From Chara braunii (Eukaryota > Streptophyta > Charophyceae > Charales > Characeae): 36,846 nt of DNA. This document shows, in pieces, positions 1-11,799 of this stretch. Position 1 is the stretch's first letter, and each line of letters opens with the position of its first letter. Location of the stretch: NCBI GenBank assembly GCA_003427395.1, contig BFEA01000444.1, positions 1,322,779-1,359,624 on the forward strand. The letters are read 5' to 3'. A program made the translations under genes and the position numbers. Below the pieces are notes generated by a model. The model made no database searches, was not told the origin of the DNA, and was given only the letters and a program-made list of their open reading frames with translations.

Positions 1-56
<56 letters not shown>
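1..56. repeat. CA dinucleotide microsatellite
   Basis: This is an uninterrupted run of about 28 CA units at the very start of the window. The far end of the window is a GT run, so both edges are dinucleotide repeats. That is what one expects where an assembly contig stopped inside low-complexity sequence. Confidence 0.98.
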
Positions 57-59
<3 letters not shown>

Positions 60-380
60 ATCTTGGAAAATCCTCGTATTAATAATACAAAAAGTCTCTA
101 ACAATGTTGTAGTTAGCTCTGCCAATGCATGAAGTAACGTTTGAGCAACATTTATGTCACGATAGCAACGTTGGAAATTGGTTGCTTGCACAATGCAATG
201 TCGTTTTTAGCACGAATGTTTCTTTGAATGTTGCTCCAGTGACGTCAATATTGCTCGAACCTAAAAATCAACACAGGTTTTTTTTCCGCTGGAGTCTATG
301 AGTGTAGGCCACAGAGGCAGGATGCTCCTGAGTACAGACCTCAAGGAGTTGGGATACGAGTGGAGCCGAACACTTAGGAG

Positions 381-683
381 ATGGATGTGAAATCTGAGGA
401 GCCTATGGACGTGCCCCAAAGCTATGAAATGAGCAAAGAGACCAGTGAGGCACCTTCGTCGCCAAGGTCTCAAAGAAAGAAGAAGAGCCCAAGAAAGTCG
501 TACAACCCGACCTGTTTTTTCTGCAAGGATGGGGAGCATAGGGCCTTGTAGTGTCCTAAGTTTTTGAAGGACAATGCAGTAGGGAAGGTTACTGAGAGTG
601 GTGGTAGGATGTATGATAAACAGGGTAGAGTAGTAGAGCAATCTGTCAATGGGGGCAAAGCTCAGTTGTATAGGCAAAACTAG
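381..683 (+). pseudogene. relic gag (CCHC zinc knuckle) of an LTR retrotransposon
   Basis: One reading frame from the ATG at 381 to the TAG at 681 gives about 100 codons. It has a basic stretch (QRKKKSPRKS) and then a C-x2-C-x4-H-x4-C zinc knuckle at codons 45, 48, 53 and 58. This knuckle is the nucleocapsid signature of retrotransposon gag, which binds element RNA during packaging. A TAG stop at 549-551 (codon 57) lies inside the knuckle, and an in-frame TAG closes the frame just upstream of 381, so the copy is dead. Traces of coding sequence continue upstream to about 300 in another frame. After the knuckle comes a hydrophilic tail rich in Gly, Arg and Gln. The sequence differs from the gag of the large minus-strand element, so it marks a second LTR-retrotransposon family. 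No matching pol is seen downstream. Confidence 0.72.
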
Positions 684-3600
684 GAAAAAATGAGTGAGAA
701 GGGATTTGTTTACCTATGTGTTGGCTACTATTAGGATAGCATAAGGATGAGTAGAGTGTGTACTTTAGAGCAGAGGTTTGATTGTATCTTTGTTTTTGTT
801 TTTTGCATTTTCGGGAGTTTGGGTATTTAGGTTGTTAGTTGTACATATGGGGGATTGCAGCGTATGATGCCCATTTAAATTTTTTTTTCTGATATGAGAG
901 TCAGGATTATATGAGATAGCATGTGTATGCTGAGGATATTCTTCTTTGACTTTGATGCTCGGATTCAGTGCATGTCTCAGCGATGTTTCTGACAGTATAG
1001 TTGGCTATGTGCCATATTGAGAGTGACATTAATTGATCCAAGTGAGTTATGGATTTGTGCTATTATGGGTGTTTTAGGATGAGATACCTCATTCCTGAGT
1101 ATATATTGAGTTGAGAGTTATCTGAGACTATTTTTTATATATGGCGATCACAATCACTCTCACGTGTGTGGTTTTATCCTGATGTATGATGGTTTTGTGT
1201 GAGAGATGTATGAGAAACATCTCGTGTGCGATGTATTTTATGAATGTGAATGAATGTGAATTGTCTACTCTTCGGTATTCTCGTGCGATCTGCCCATGGG
1301 CGGGTGATAGGGTCGAGTATAAGGGGAGGGAGTGCAGTCTGTCTCTGTGAAAAGTGTGAGAATCCTAAGGGATTTATGGGTCTTTGAGACTAGAATGCTT
1401 ACCATGCCGAATGTTTATCAATTGAGTTGTAATGGGGACCCGTAAGTTGGTATCTCAGCTTGAGTTGTTTTATGGTTGAGACACCTTCGAGTGAGAAGGC
1501 AGTCTTGTGCTTATTTGGAAGACTCATCTTCAGAGAGGGAAGATGTTTTAAAAGTAAGGTCACGCCAAAGTTCATCCTAGAAAGAGAAGGGATGACCGGA
1601 TACCTATTGAGTGAGACCTCCTTCATATGAAAGGTGGTTAATAGATTTAATGGCATGGAAAGCTGATTTTGAATGATACAGACTTACGAGAAGGACCACG
1701 TTTTGTTTGGCCATTGGTGAAATTTTGGAGATCGCAAACGTGATTTATTTGGTAGATGTCACTGAGATGTGACTTTCTTGCTCTGGTCAAGTAGGGAGGT
1801 CATGGCCTTGTGAATCTGGCGGTGATTCTGTTTTGTGAATGTGGAAAGATTAACGTGTTTCTCAGTGTTGTCCCACAGAGGACTAGTAAATACATTTTAT
1901 ATGTGACAGACCTTTGCGTAGTCCCGCGGTAGGCCTGTATTCTTGCGACACACCGTCCAGCCACTTGTGCTAATCTAGGGCATTTATGAGAATATCAAGC
2001 TAACGGTGAAGTTTCGCATCACTAAGGTGCAACCCCTAGTGTCGGTTGCTGATCGGCGTAACCCGAACAGCGAGCCTACGTCTTGCCAAGGGAATAAAGA
2101 CTTAAAGGGGTGTGGGCACCTAGGACGGTCTTACTCCTGCGGAACGGTGTGGGATAGGAGTCGAGCCGAATCTTTTTTTAAGTCCTGATTGAATGTTTAT
2201 CAGGAGAAAGTCTATCGTCGCGCAACCAGGGAGGGCACTGCCACTAAAATAACAACGCGGCGGGCCGTAGATCTGGCTCGATCACCCAGATTATGGTGGG
2301 CCAAAATGGAGACCTTACCTCCTTGTACTACACTACAGGGAGAGTCTAAGATCAGATTTATGTATATATATTTATTTGATTGTGAGAATTGTTGAAGGGA
2401 GGCAAGAACGCCTTCAAAGGTCTCGGTTAGGGTCCGCGTTCCTAGTTATGGCCCGGCTAGCAGGGTGGACACTAGGGACACCTAACAAGAAGTCGGTGTT
2501 TGTCTAGGACAAAACGGAAATGACAGTTAGGGAATCCATTAAGACTTATGTTGTAGTACAGTGATGAGTATCCCAGTGTCCTAGTGTGAGGACAATGGAG
2601 ACCCATGTTAGAATCCTGGCAGCATAAAGTTGTGTTTGACATGGATTGATGGAGGCCTCAAACCTGAGTCTGTCAACTAATCGGATTGGTTTCCTTTCTC
2701 GTCAGCATTTGGGGTGTGGTTGAACTGATAGCTTTTTTATTCTGTGAAACGACGGGGACGTCGCTTAATATGGTCCGGTAAGTTGTCGGTGCGAATACCC
2801 TTACAAGGGTATCCGCCCTAGCTTTTGCAAGTGACAGAAAGTAAGTTTGATTTAAAAATAAAGTATACCCCGTGAGGCTCGGCTGAGGCTATAGTTTACG
2901 TTGACTGGTCAGCTGACTAGAGTAGAGAGTGTGTGGGCGCACTGGCTTGAGGCGCGCGTGTTATTTGTTGATGATTGAAGAGCCAGCGTGATCGCCAACC
3001 TGAATTTGTTTATTGTATGATTAAACTATGACTAAAAAATTATGTTTCATTGACCAATTGTGCTTACCCGTGACTTGTGCGTACGTGCGGGGGGCGGCAT
3101 CGATAACAATGTGATTTTGAACGCATCTTAGTAGGTTTGTGCAGTGCACGGGTATTGTTTTATTTAGATATCCGCCAACGCTAGACTCGGCCTTGGGCCT
3201 AGCACTAGCGGTTATACTATCGGACTTCCATTCGTGAGAAATCAGGGATCGAAATCGAGCAATGGCGACGTAGGAATATCAAAATAGCGTGGAGGGCCCG
3301 GCAGGGCTACCTCCTCCTTGGTTTTGTCGTCGGCCGCGTCGAAACGGTACTAGCGGGTCTTGTTCCTCGTTCGTCATTTTCTGACGACTAAAAGTTTCTA
3401 AATATTTTTATTATTTATTGTTGTATTGCTCCGACGTTCCTTGACTCGGACGCAACGCTGGATTTGGAGGTCGTCACGACGGGCGAAGACCTTGAGCGTG
3501 CGACTCCTTTGACTAACTTGCAGGCCCCTTGCATGTTTGGGATGCTGGCAAAATTTCGTTGTCCTAACAGCTTGAAACGTGGACCGGGGAGCTCAATGTT

Positions 3601-4293
3601 TTGCGAGTCGGTGGGCAATTAACCCACAGGACAAAGAGACCAGGGTGGAGGGGCACGTTGTAGCTGCAGTTCGTAGCTTACGGCGGCTGCAAAAAGGGTG
3701 AGTGTGGGCATACCCAACGGGGCCCGCGAAAATGATGAGTTATGCTTGGGCGGGCTCTTGGGGCACCAGTGAGGCTGTCGTGGTGTTGGCTGTGCAGCAG
3801 GGTTGTCCCAGCATCTGTTGCTATGGGTCCCCGCCTCGCTTTATCTTCAGAGTTCTCATTTGAATATTTGCCACTACCACTAAGATCTGCACCATAGCCC
3901 GCATCACGAAAGTCCCACGCTACAGGTTGCAGCGGGGTCGAGATCCGGTGTGAGAAAAGGGGTGAGTAGGAGCACGCCCGTTGAGAGCCTAAAAGGGTAG
4001 TAAGATCCGCCTGGGCGGAGCGGGACAAAGGAAAACTCTGAGGGAAGGCTCGCAGTAATACTTTATGTAAGTGGACTGTCGGGCCTGAGCCACGGTGGCA
4101 ATATTGCATGCAAATCGTTCATTGGGCTTGGGTTTAGGGGCGGAAGACTAATCGCACCGTCCAGTAGCTGGTTTCCTCTGTAATCTTTCTCAGGGGCTGA
4201 GGGTACCGAGCAGCTGCTATTCGCCGAAGGAGTTACAGCTACCAGAGTCGTGTTCCCGAAGGAAACGAGGCAATTGTAGGAAAGGAGCAAGGG
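684..4293. other. no recognisable gene; AT/GT-rich then mixed-composition sequence
   Basis: I see no conserved domain on either strand. The short open frames here (for example 3678-4109 minus) have no recognisable motif and look like chance. The start of this stretch follows the gag relic directly and may be decayed untranslated or LTR sequence of that element. A short palindrome, AATACCCTTACAAGGGTAT, lies at 2793-2811, and an inverted relative of it lies near 26089. Confidence 0.5.
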
Positions 4294-4347
4294 GGGCTAG
4301 GGCAGTGGAGCAAGGCAACGGGAGTTAGGGCAATGGAGCAAGGCAAC
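4294..4347. repeat. two-copy minisatellite, about 27 bp unit
   Basis: Two adjacent near-identical units are each built around GGAGCAAGGCAAC. The flanking sequence repeats AGGAGCAAGG once more, so a third degenerate unit is possible. The following stretch to 5117 holds no gene I can recognise and includes a local duplication of AGAATAAAGTTA near 5039-5065. Confidence 0.6.
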
Positions 4348-5117
4348 AGAGCGATGGACGTTGAAGTAGTAAAAGAGAGAAAGCGAACTTAGTTGGATCT
4401 ATGGGTGAGGCTCTGTCGAAACGCCGAGGGGACGGCCGCTACTAAGCACCGCTAACCTCGAAGGAAGGGACTCGAAAACACGACGCAGGCGAAGTGAATA
4501 AGGGGTGGACCTGGGCGGAGAACCCGGCTAGGTGCAGTTCGAGGAAGAAATGGCAAAGGGGCAAGCGCAGAGGCAGACAGAGAGAGTTATTGCATGGTTG
4601 TTTCTTTGCGGATGGGGGCGGTAACAGATGCTAGTCGGAGGTTGTAAGGCAAGGCGACTTCATTAGTGTTGTTAAGTTTTGAACGAAAGGAAGTAGGTTA
4701 GTCGGTATAAGAGAATGAATTGCGCAGGAGGTGGCGGATAGAAGAGATGGCAGGAAGCAGGCAAAGAAGAGAATGAGAAACACTTATCTTGTGCGTTTCC
4801 TGATAGATTTTGACACAATAAAGGTTGAATATATGGTTTTGTGATAGGGCGAATCCAGTGGCGGGATTAAATCGGGGAATAAGGGGATGTCTGAAGAGAT
4901 AAAAGTCGGGTTATGGCCGAAGCAAGAAGCAAAGAGAGAAAAAATTTTATCGCTCTTTCGTTTTGTAACGCAAGCGAGCAAGCGAAGAAGGGATTTAGGG
5001 GGTTTCGAACAAAGCGAATCGAGCGGTAAGGTCAAATTTAGAATAAAGTTATTAAGAATAAAGTTAGAAGAGAAAGAGATTGCGCAAAGAAGTCGGGGAG
5101 GGGTTTGATTTCGAAGA

Positions 5118-6050
5118 GTTATGTATTCGGCCAGTTCCTGCAGAAGATTCATTCGATTTTGCCCAGCTGCAGGGTTGGAGGCTCACCTGTGGGCCGATGT
5201 GTTGCCCAATCCATCGAGGGGAGTAGCGCCCCTCTTATCTCTCTGCGCGCCCGGAAAGCAATGAACCTTTTCGTGTCCCTGCGGAAGATTTCTTCGGCTT
5301 TGCTCATCCTTTCGATGGTACTAGTGTGAAGGTTGTCTTGGGGTAGGAGGCCTACTTGTTAGTCGGTGCATCACTTTTAGATCGATCGGAGTAACGAGAG
5401 ATAGACCGCAGAGTTGAAGAGTTACTTATTGGTCAATGTGTGGTTCATCCTGTCGGACGCAGTGGCTGACCGTGAGCCGAAAGGAGTAGAAACACGCCTT
5501 GCTGACGGATACGTTGCTTACCAGAACGAACAAGAGTTCGGAGCACTTACCTGGTCAGAAGCAACAAAATAGTGAAGTGGTTGTTAAGTGGCACATATAG
5601 TTCCGTGTTTTAGCAGAAGATTCCGTCGATTTTGTTCATGTTGTTGAGGGGAGTAGCGTGAAACTGGTCGCAAGAATAGAGACTCACCAGATTGGCCGAT
5701 GCGCTGTCCATCCTACCGGCTGGCGTAGCAAGAATCAGAGTTGCATATTTGCATGCTGACCGACACATTGTCCATTGCTAAGCAAAAGAGCGGTGAGGGA
5801 GCAAGCGACAAGGTTGAAGCTTTACATGTTAGTTTGCACGTTGCCCAACTAATGGGTGGACTGGAACATCGGGGAGGCGGGCATAAGTCTGCAGATGTCC
5901 CCCTGCTGACCAGAAAGGTGCATGGCGAATTGAATGGAAGTGTTGCGAGGCAATTGTAGGAAGTCTGTGGGGTCCAGGCGTACCTGTTAACCCATATGTC
6001 GTTCATCCTATCGGTCGAAGTGGTACAAGTCCAGCCGCGAGCTACATACA
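5118..6050. repeat. degenerate tandem array, roughly 75-bp units
   Basis: A loosely conserved phrase recurs. It is like CACCTGTTGGCCGATG, then GTTGTCCATCCTATCGG and a GGAGTAGCG-type end. Copies fall near 5185-5230, 5345-5395, 5425-5470, 5680-5730, 5815-5865 and 5975-6030. A related phrase, CAGAAGATTC followed by TCGATTTTG, occurs near 5142, 5282 and 5616. Open frames cross the array on both strands but share no domain, and the unit length is not kept in frame, so I read it as noncoding satellite-like DNA. It lies immediately outside the plus-strand LTR-like arm. Confidence 0.55.
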
Positions 6051-6129
6051 CGCTTGGTCATGGCTTTGACCGGACATTTGGAGGACTAGTGAACCTAGCT
6101 ACGTTGGGTGATTCTATGATTGGGAGAAT

Positions 6130-8852
6130 CGCTAGAGAATCAACAACCGACAGTTTGACCTCTGCTTGACTAAACTGATGCACATTTTGACCATCACTGT
6201 GGGGCCCTCAAGCGATGGAAGATAACAAGGCCCTCTCATGGGAGTTGAGTTTGTCCTCCGCCTGTACCTCGAGAGTCTCAAACCCCTCATTCTGTCTTTC
6301 TTGCTCTGAGTCTAGTTCTGTTACGAGAGGAAGGGGGCAGGCCGGATTGCAACTTGTAGGACCGCAGCAAGACTCTGTAGGGAGTCAACCCACCAATTGT
6401 GGGAGCTTTGCCGGAACTTAGGCGAGGTTCTGGGGGCAGGGAACTGAAAGGTAACCATTGCTTTCCTTCTATAAACCCAGTTAACTGAGTATATTGCCTG
6501 CATCCCTACTTTGACTTTCGGTTTAACTTTCATGACAAACCAGACTTAATTAAAGGAATGATTGTGCAAGTTGCAGCTTCAGTTTTGTTGGTTTGACTGA
6601 AAGAAGGTTGTGGGGTTGCATTTGGGGGAAAGGATGAGAAAAAGGTTGTATTGTTTGTGTCTCACTGGGTCGATCAAAGGTTGGGCAAGTCAAAGTTTTT
6701 TTCTAGACTTTGAACTTAGCTTTGTATAAATCTTGGAATAACACTTTCTCTACGGGAAGCGCTGCCGAAATTTCTACAAATCTAAGGGGTTAGTTGAACT
6801 TTGTCTTGTAGTCGAACTCAAGTCTGGCTTCCGAGTTCCTATCTGACTTAGTATAAATCTCGGAAGTCTACCTTTCGAAAGGAGATGTCGCCCAAATGTT
6901 TACTATTTCAGGGAGTTAGACAAAATTTGACTTTCCATAATTAGAGTTTATATTTTATTTTCGTGTTTGAGTTATTATAAATTCTAGAAAGACATTTTTC
7001 CTACGGGAAGCGTTGTCGAAATGTTTTTAGTTTAGAGGAGTTAGATTATATTTTGACAGGTGGCGACTCTGACAATCCACCCTGAATAGGGGAGACGTTG
7101 TCATAGCTCTGCCTTGCGTTAGGCACTGGTTTGGAGGCAGGCCTAGGACTAGCTTGTAGAAGGGTTTTGGGTGAGAATGTGTTATGGAGTTGTATTATCC
7201 ATACACTTATTAATTTAGCTTGGGGGTTGGTCTGTCTTGTGTTACAGGTCTTCTTGATCGATTGATTAAGGATTTGGGCTAGATTCAGCTTGATCCTACC
7301 AAAATCACCTTCTGTTATCACAGATAATAGGTCGGTTCCTGATTCGTCGATCTACGACCTAGCTTCAATCCATCCTCAATACTCAACCTAAAAGGTTTTA
7401 GCCCTGGTGAATTTTATTGTTTTATTAAGGTTTTCACCCGGACTTTTATTGAATGGTCATTTAACAAAGGTACTGAGTATTTAATTATGGAAGGTTGGGC
7501 AAAGGTTTGGGCTTGCATGGCTAAAGCGAGGGTTATGAGTATAGAGATTGATTGAAGTTGACTCTGTGTAGTGTGTGGACTTTTGGTTGACTCTTTTAGG
7601 TGATTGCAGGTATGTTATGTGGTTCGGATTTTGTATTTGACTGCCTGTGATCACACACATATATATGGCTGTGAGGATTCCCACTGTGATTGTGAGAAGT
7701 GATCGTCACATACTTATTCCCCCTTTACATATATACATGTATATATGTATGTTGGGTGTTCGTGTGGCCCGACGGGCCTACGCTTAAGGGTTTAATTGGG
7801 ATTGAGATTGGAAAAGAAAAGAAAACCCCTTTTATTGTTGAGTGTTTCTTAAAGATTTCAGTCGGACGCTGGTCCTATGCCTGTATTCGAGGTCCTTGTG
7901 CAAGACACCCCAGGCCCTAGACTCTGCATGGAAGGGATCACCCCCCTCGCAGAGCCTATTTGCTCTGCCTATCGGGACACTCAGCCTAAAGGCCGGAGAT
8001 GTCGCAGAGGCCGCACGACTATTCCTTCAGTCGTGCAATATCGTGAAGGGGTAGAGCTTCACGATAGTTAGATTCTGACACTTGAGTATCATAAGCAGTA
8101 CTCGAATCCACGAGGGACCTCTTGATTATGGGCACTACATAGTATGCCATCATTGCGACTGCTTGCGTATTCATGCATTGCTGGCCGATATGGGAAGGCC
8201 CTGCGTCCGCGAGGTTTTATACTAAGTCTCGCACTCATCGCCTAACCGATTTTCCGCATCAGAAAGTTATGGATGGCTACTAAGGGACTAGGAGTGTTGT
8301 CACGTTGTTTGTCATGTGTCGTTCGATATATGTGCGTGTGCGTGTATGCTTTAGTTTTTATGTTCCTAGAGTGCTGTATGCGTGGTGTGTGGGATACGTC
8401 CCAGTCGACCGACGACGGATCGCGCTTGGGACCTCAGCCCCCCCCAAGGCTTCGGTTCGCGTGCGGGTCCGATAGAAGCATAAAACCGCGCGTACCCCCT
8501 ATGCTACAGCAAACGAGAAATGCCCTTGGCTGGTCCACCTCTGCGATTGCAACTGATTAGCTTTCGTACTATGGATTGGTAGGTCGGCGGGGATACGCCC
8601 ATCGAAGGGAGGTGACAACTCCCGTAAGGTGGAGGTAGGTCGTGCCTCGCGTAGGCCCTACCCTGTCGTAGGGGCTTGCGAGAGGTATGGCTGGCGCACT
8701 CAGCCGAAGCGGCTTGTGGAAAAGCTCCATGTGTATTCGCGACGAGGATTAAAACCAACTCCTGCATGACGCGGCCAGGAGGGTCCCGCCCCGTTTTGAG
8801 CGGCGCCGGACCGATGCGCTTGACACCGCCCCTCCAAATAGTGACCAACTTC
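6130..8852 (+). repeat. LTR-like arm, plus orientation (inverted partner at 16565-21120)
   Basis: The plus strand here aligns by eye with the minus strand of 16565-21120 at many ordered anchors. These are 6320-6420 with 20960-20850, 6861-6915 with 18455-18400, 7856-7920 with 17512-17440, 8031-8055 with 17340-17318, 8493-8511 with 16935-16917 (19 identical bases), and 8570-8700 with 16860-16740. Similarity ends abruptly near 8852 and 16565. Identity is roughly 70-75 percent with length changes. The minus arm sits just upstream of gag in the minus-strand gypsy element, in the place and orientation of a 5' LTR, so both are probably long LTRs of one family. The plus arm is not a normal 3' LTR, because it is inverted. 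It may be a solo LTR, or the product of an inversion or nested insertion. Typical TG/CA ends and a target-site duplication were not found. Confidence 0.7.
6724..7045 (+). repeat. three tandem units (about 120-127 bp) with TATAAAT and a palindromic core
   Basis: Each unit has TATAAAT (near 6724, 6851 and 6976), about 15-20 bases later an inverted core such as CCTTTCGAAAGG (6871-6882), then GTCG or GCCG with AAATKT, and a purine-rich tail ending GGAGTTAG. Related units lie in the opposite arm on the minus strand near 18290-18605 and 19260-19330. A TATA-like box next to a palindrome, repeated inside an LTR, would suit promoter or enhancer repeats. That role is inference. Confidence 0.5.
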
Positions 8853-8943
8853 GAAAAGTCAACCCTGCACAAATGAGAGAAGGTTAACAACAATCGTATT
8901 TTTCATCACCACTTTAGGACACCCTTCACCACTTCAAAATACA

Positions 8944-9303
8944 GTCTGCCTAAATAGGTGGTTTTCAGGGTCTTCGGACCTTTCACCACTTCATGACTAT
9001 TCAAGTCTGAAAATTATGAATGGTCCTGAAGTGGTGAAAGCTCCGAAGACCCTGAAAACCACATGTTTAGGCAGGCCGCATCCTCAAGTGCTGAAGGGTG
9101 GTTTTCATGGTCTTCGGACCTTTCACCACTTCAGGACCATTCAGGATTTTCAGACTGCCCAAAACTCTCACTTGACCACTTCAGGACACCCTTCACCACT
9201 TCAGGATGCAGCCTGCCTAAACAGGTGGTTTTCAGGGTCTTCGGACCTTTCACCACTTCATGACCATTCAGGATTTTCAGACTGCCCAAAACTCTCACTT
9301 CAG
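8944..9303. repeat. foldback repeat, about 60-bp unit in three direct copies and one inverted copy
   Basis: 8944-9003 and 9017-9076 form an inverted repeat of about 60 bp with roughly six mismatches and a 13-base loop. The same unit (GGTGGTTTTCAGGGTCTTCG followed by a CCTTTCACCACTTCA-type phrase) recurs in plus orientation at 9100-9145 and 9220-9270. The copies at 9100-9303 also carry a tail reading CAGACTGCCCAAAACTCTCA. The block lies between the inner end of the plus LTR-like arm and the 3' end of the gypsy pol remains. From 9304 to 9623 I see no gene. Confidence 0.85.
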
Positions 9304-9623
9304 AATTTTCATTCCTGAATTTTCAGCTACCCGATAACCGCTTGTGGCACAAATAAGAAGGACGGATGATAAAGGAAACAGAAGTAAGCACGGGAGAAGA
9401 AGGAGAATGGTTATACTGACCAACCCAAGCAGATCTGTCATATCCTCAAACAACTTACCTGGTTGTCAAACTAAAACTCATACTAAGACCTACCTAAATA
9501 CTAACACACAATCCTAGGCGATTACCAGTGCAGAGTACCACCTAATAAGACGAGGAATCAGATATTATTTCTACTCGCGGTGTTTTTCCATCGCTCTCGC
9601 CTTAGTCTCGCGCCTTGAACTTT

Positions 9624-10841
9624 TTCAGTTTTGAACCCGAGACCCAATCTTTCCATGACGTGTCGTTAAGCTCCTCAATCTCATACGCTCCGTGTTGTCC
9701 GCACCGTTTAATGCGATATGGGCCTAGTCACCGATTTTCCGACGAGACCACTGTTTCTCTAGTGACGATTCATATAGTAACACCTCATCTCCGACTTCCA
9801 ATTGCTCTTTCTTGACTTGTGGGAGGAGATCCCACCTCTCCTTGTCCCTCAACCGACTGTCTGTTACCCAATTTGCCGCTTTCTGGATTCTCTCTTCTGC
9901 AATGCCAACTTGTATGGCCCACAAATCCAGTAGTTCTTGGAAGGACAAGGTGCTTTCCATATCCTGCCTCCTCCATGTCTTCAAAAAGCTCTCTATCGGG
10001 AGTGTGGCATGCCTTCCATACCATAACGTTGTTGACGCGTACTTCGTGGATTTCTAAATCGTGATATTCACCACGAAGAAAGTTGCGCGCAGGTGCTTAG
10101 GTCACTGGTTCTCCCTGCTATTTGTCCATTTCGCGAGTAGGTTCGTGATGGTGGCATGTCCTCTTTCCACCGGGGTGTTTGCATGTGGATGTGCCCTAGT
10201 CGTATAGCTGGTTTGTACGCCATACTCCTGCAACAAGGTTCTCACTTCTCCACACAGGTGAACTCTGACCCCCTGTTCATCACGAATTCTACTACGAACG
10301 GATATATGAGGAAATATTCGGAGATCCAAAAAATAAAAGTTTCGCCCGTATTGCTGCGAATGGCTCGCCAATTGACAAACCCCGTAAGATTGTCTTGTGT
10401 GTCGATAATGCAGTTGTCGTCGTCCACTCCCTGAGGCATTGTCAATAGGTCCAGATGAACTATTGCCCCTGCATCACGTACAATCAGTGGGTGCAATGGC
10501 TCCTTGTACATTGTCGATGCCCTAATTTGACATGGAACACACGACTCGCAATACTTGCGAATCATTTCGCTCATTCGTTCTCAATAGTAAAGCTCACGGG
10601 CCTTTGCATACGTCAAGGCAAATGCTTTGTGACCCCCTGTAGGTTCATCATGAAGTGTGGCTATCTGACGATTTCGGCCGGAAATCACCCTCCTCGAATT
10701 GCCAACCTCGTTTTTTATGAAAAGATGTTCATCCCGGACAAAAAATTGAGGTCGCACCTTGAGTATTTTTTTAGTTGCTTCTCTCTCTGATCTCACACGA
10801 GAGAAGTAAACCCAATTCACGATATATACCTTCGTATTCAT
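9624..10841 (-). pseudogene. integrase (zinc domain, DDE core, C-terminal tail), frame-broken
   Basis: The zinc-binding domain is read from 10841 to about 10510. It shows LHDEPTGGHKA with the two His and CESCVPCQ with the Cys pair. The rve core follows in 10574-10242: HLDLLTMPQG carries the first catalytic Asp. The second site is FVMNRGSEFT, where Asn (AAC at 10277-10275) stands in place of the expected Asp. The Glu lies in NTPVERGHATITNLL after a frame change near 10260. Past a stop near 10100 comes ASTTLWYGRHATLPIESFLK, then 9984-9724 with QVKKEQLEVGDEVLLY and LEKQWSRRK, the usual end of gypsy integrases. The last part, YEIEELNDTSWKDWVSGSKL, is read in another frame down to a TAA near 9624. 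The enzyme joined element DNA to the host chromosome. This copy is inactive. Confidence 0.92.
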
Positions 10842-11751
10842 CTGTGTGAAAAGACTTCGTTATCTCTCCTTCCTCGAACTCGTCCTCTTCCATATCTCTA
10901 ACAGGGTCTTGACTTCCTTCTCCATCCTTGTGTACTTGGACGATCGAGTCGACAAGGGAACTGACGTCCGCCACATACTTCGCGTGCGTGTCGAGTAAGT
11001 AAGCTCCACTCTCAATGGTCAGTGGATCTTCTTCTACTCGGAAGGTCTCTGCCAATGCGAGCTTGGCCATCCACTCAACATCCTTTCCTCCCCAATGATC
11101 CTCCTCCTCGAAGTCCTTGAGGACTATATCCGCACGCTTCACGTACCCTGCAGGAGCAAGAAAATCAGACTGCCCTTGTACAATAACTCTGTTGGTCCCA
11201 ACGGCATGCGCATTGATATGGAGCTTCACATCCTCCTCCTCATCGAGGAATGCGTCTACCGGAGGTATATCCTCATTATCTTCGTCATTGGACTTATCCC
11301 AATTGATCCGACTAAACCCGTCAGACTGATTCTTATTCCCAGGTATACGCTCCAGTTCGAAGTCGAACATCCATACGTAGGTGAGCCACCTGGCAATAGT
11401 TGGGTCTGATGGGGCATAGTTTTTCAATGAGCCGGCCAACGTAGTGGGATCCACTCTCAGTACAAACCTCCTTCCGAAATGGTAGTTATGGAACACCCTC
11501 AGACAGTGAAGGACCGCCAGTGTTTCCCGCTTAAACTGCGAGTAGTTCCTCTTCGTGTCATTCAAGGTTCGACTCTTGAACCTCAAAGGTCTTTCTTCTT
11601 CATTCGCGTCTGCATGAATCAGAACACCGCCCAAGGTTGTAGGCCCTGCATCGGTCTCCACAATGAAAGGGCATATAGGCATTGCCTCGAAGTCAGGGAC
11701 TCCCAAGACTAGGCCTTCTTCTCTGAACTCTTTTTTCAAACCACTAACCAC
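10771..11751 (-). pseudogene. RNase H domain and acidic connection region of the gypsy pol
   Basis: This 326-codon frame is the longest open stretch of the element. Residues 30-150 match the gypsy-type RNase H that follows RT. VETDAGPTTLGGVL gives the first Asp, FKRETLAVLHCLRVF the catalytic Glu, LRVDPTTLAGSL the second Asp, and IPGNKNQSDGFSR the last Asp, so the acidic set appears present. The domain would degrade the RNA strand of the RNA-DNA hybrid. After residue 150 comes a long acidic connection (DNEDIPPVDAFLDEEEDVKL, then KDVEWMAKLALAETFRVEED). This is longer than in most plant gypsy elements and is one reason I compare it with charophyte families. The frame ends before the integrase, which continues in another frame from 10841. 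Confidence 0.9.
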
Positions 11752-11799
11752 TCCGTCCTGCTTCTCATCTCATTCTCATTCTTGATCCTTCCTCACAAA

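Noticed and set aside
3678-4109. 143-codon minus-strand open frame
   Set aside because: It has no motif, no relation to neighbours, and a composition like the surrounding noncoding DNA.
4267-5963. Exact CGAGGCAATTGTAGGAA at about 4267 and 5947
   Set aside because: The flanks do not match, so a shared 17-mer alone is not enough to claim a repeat.
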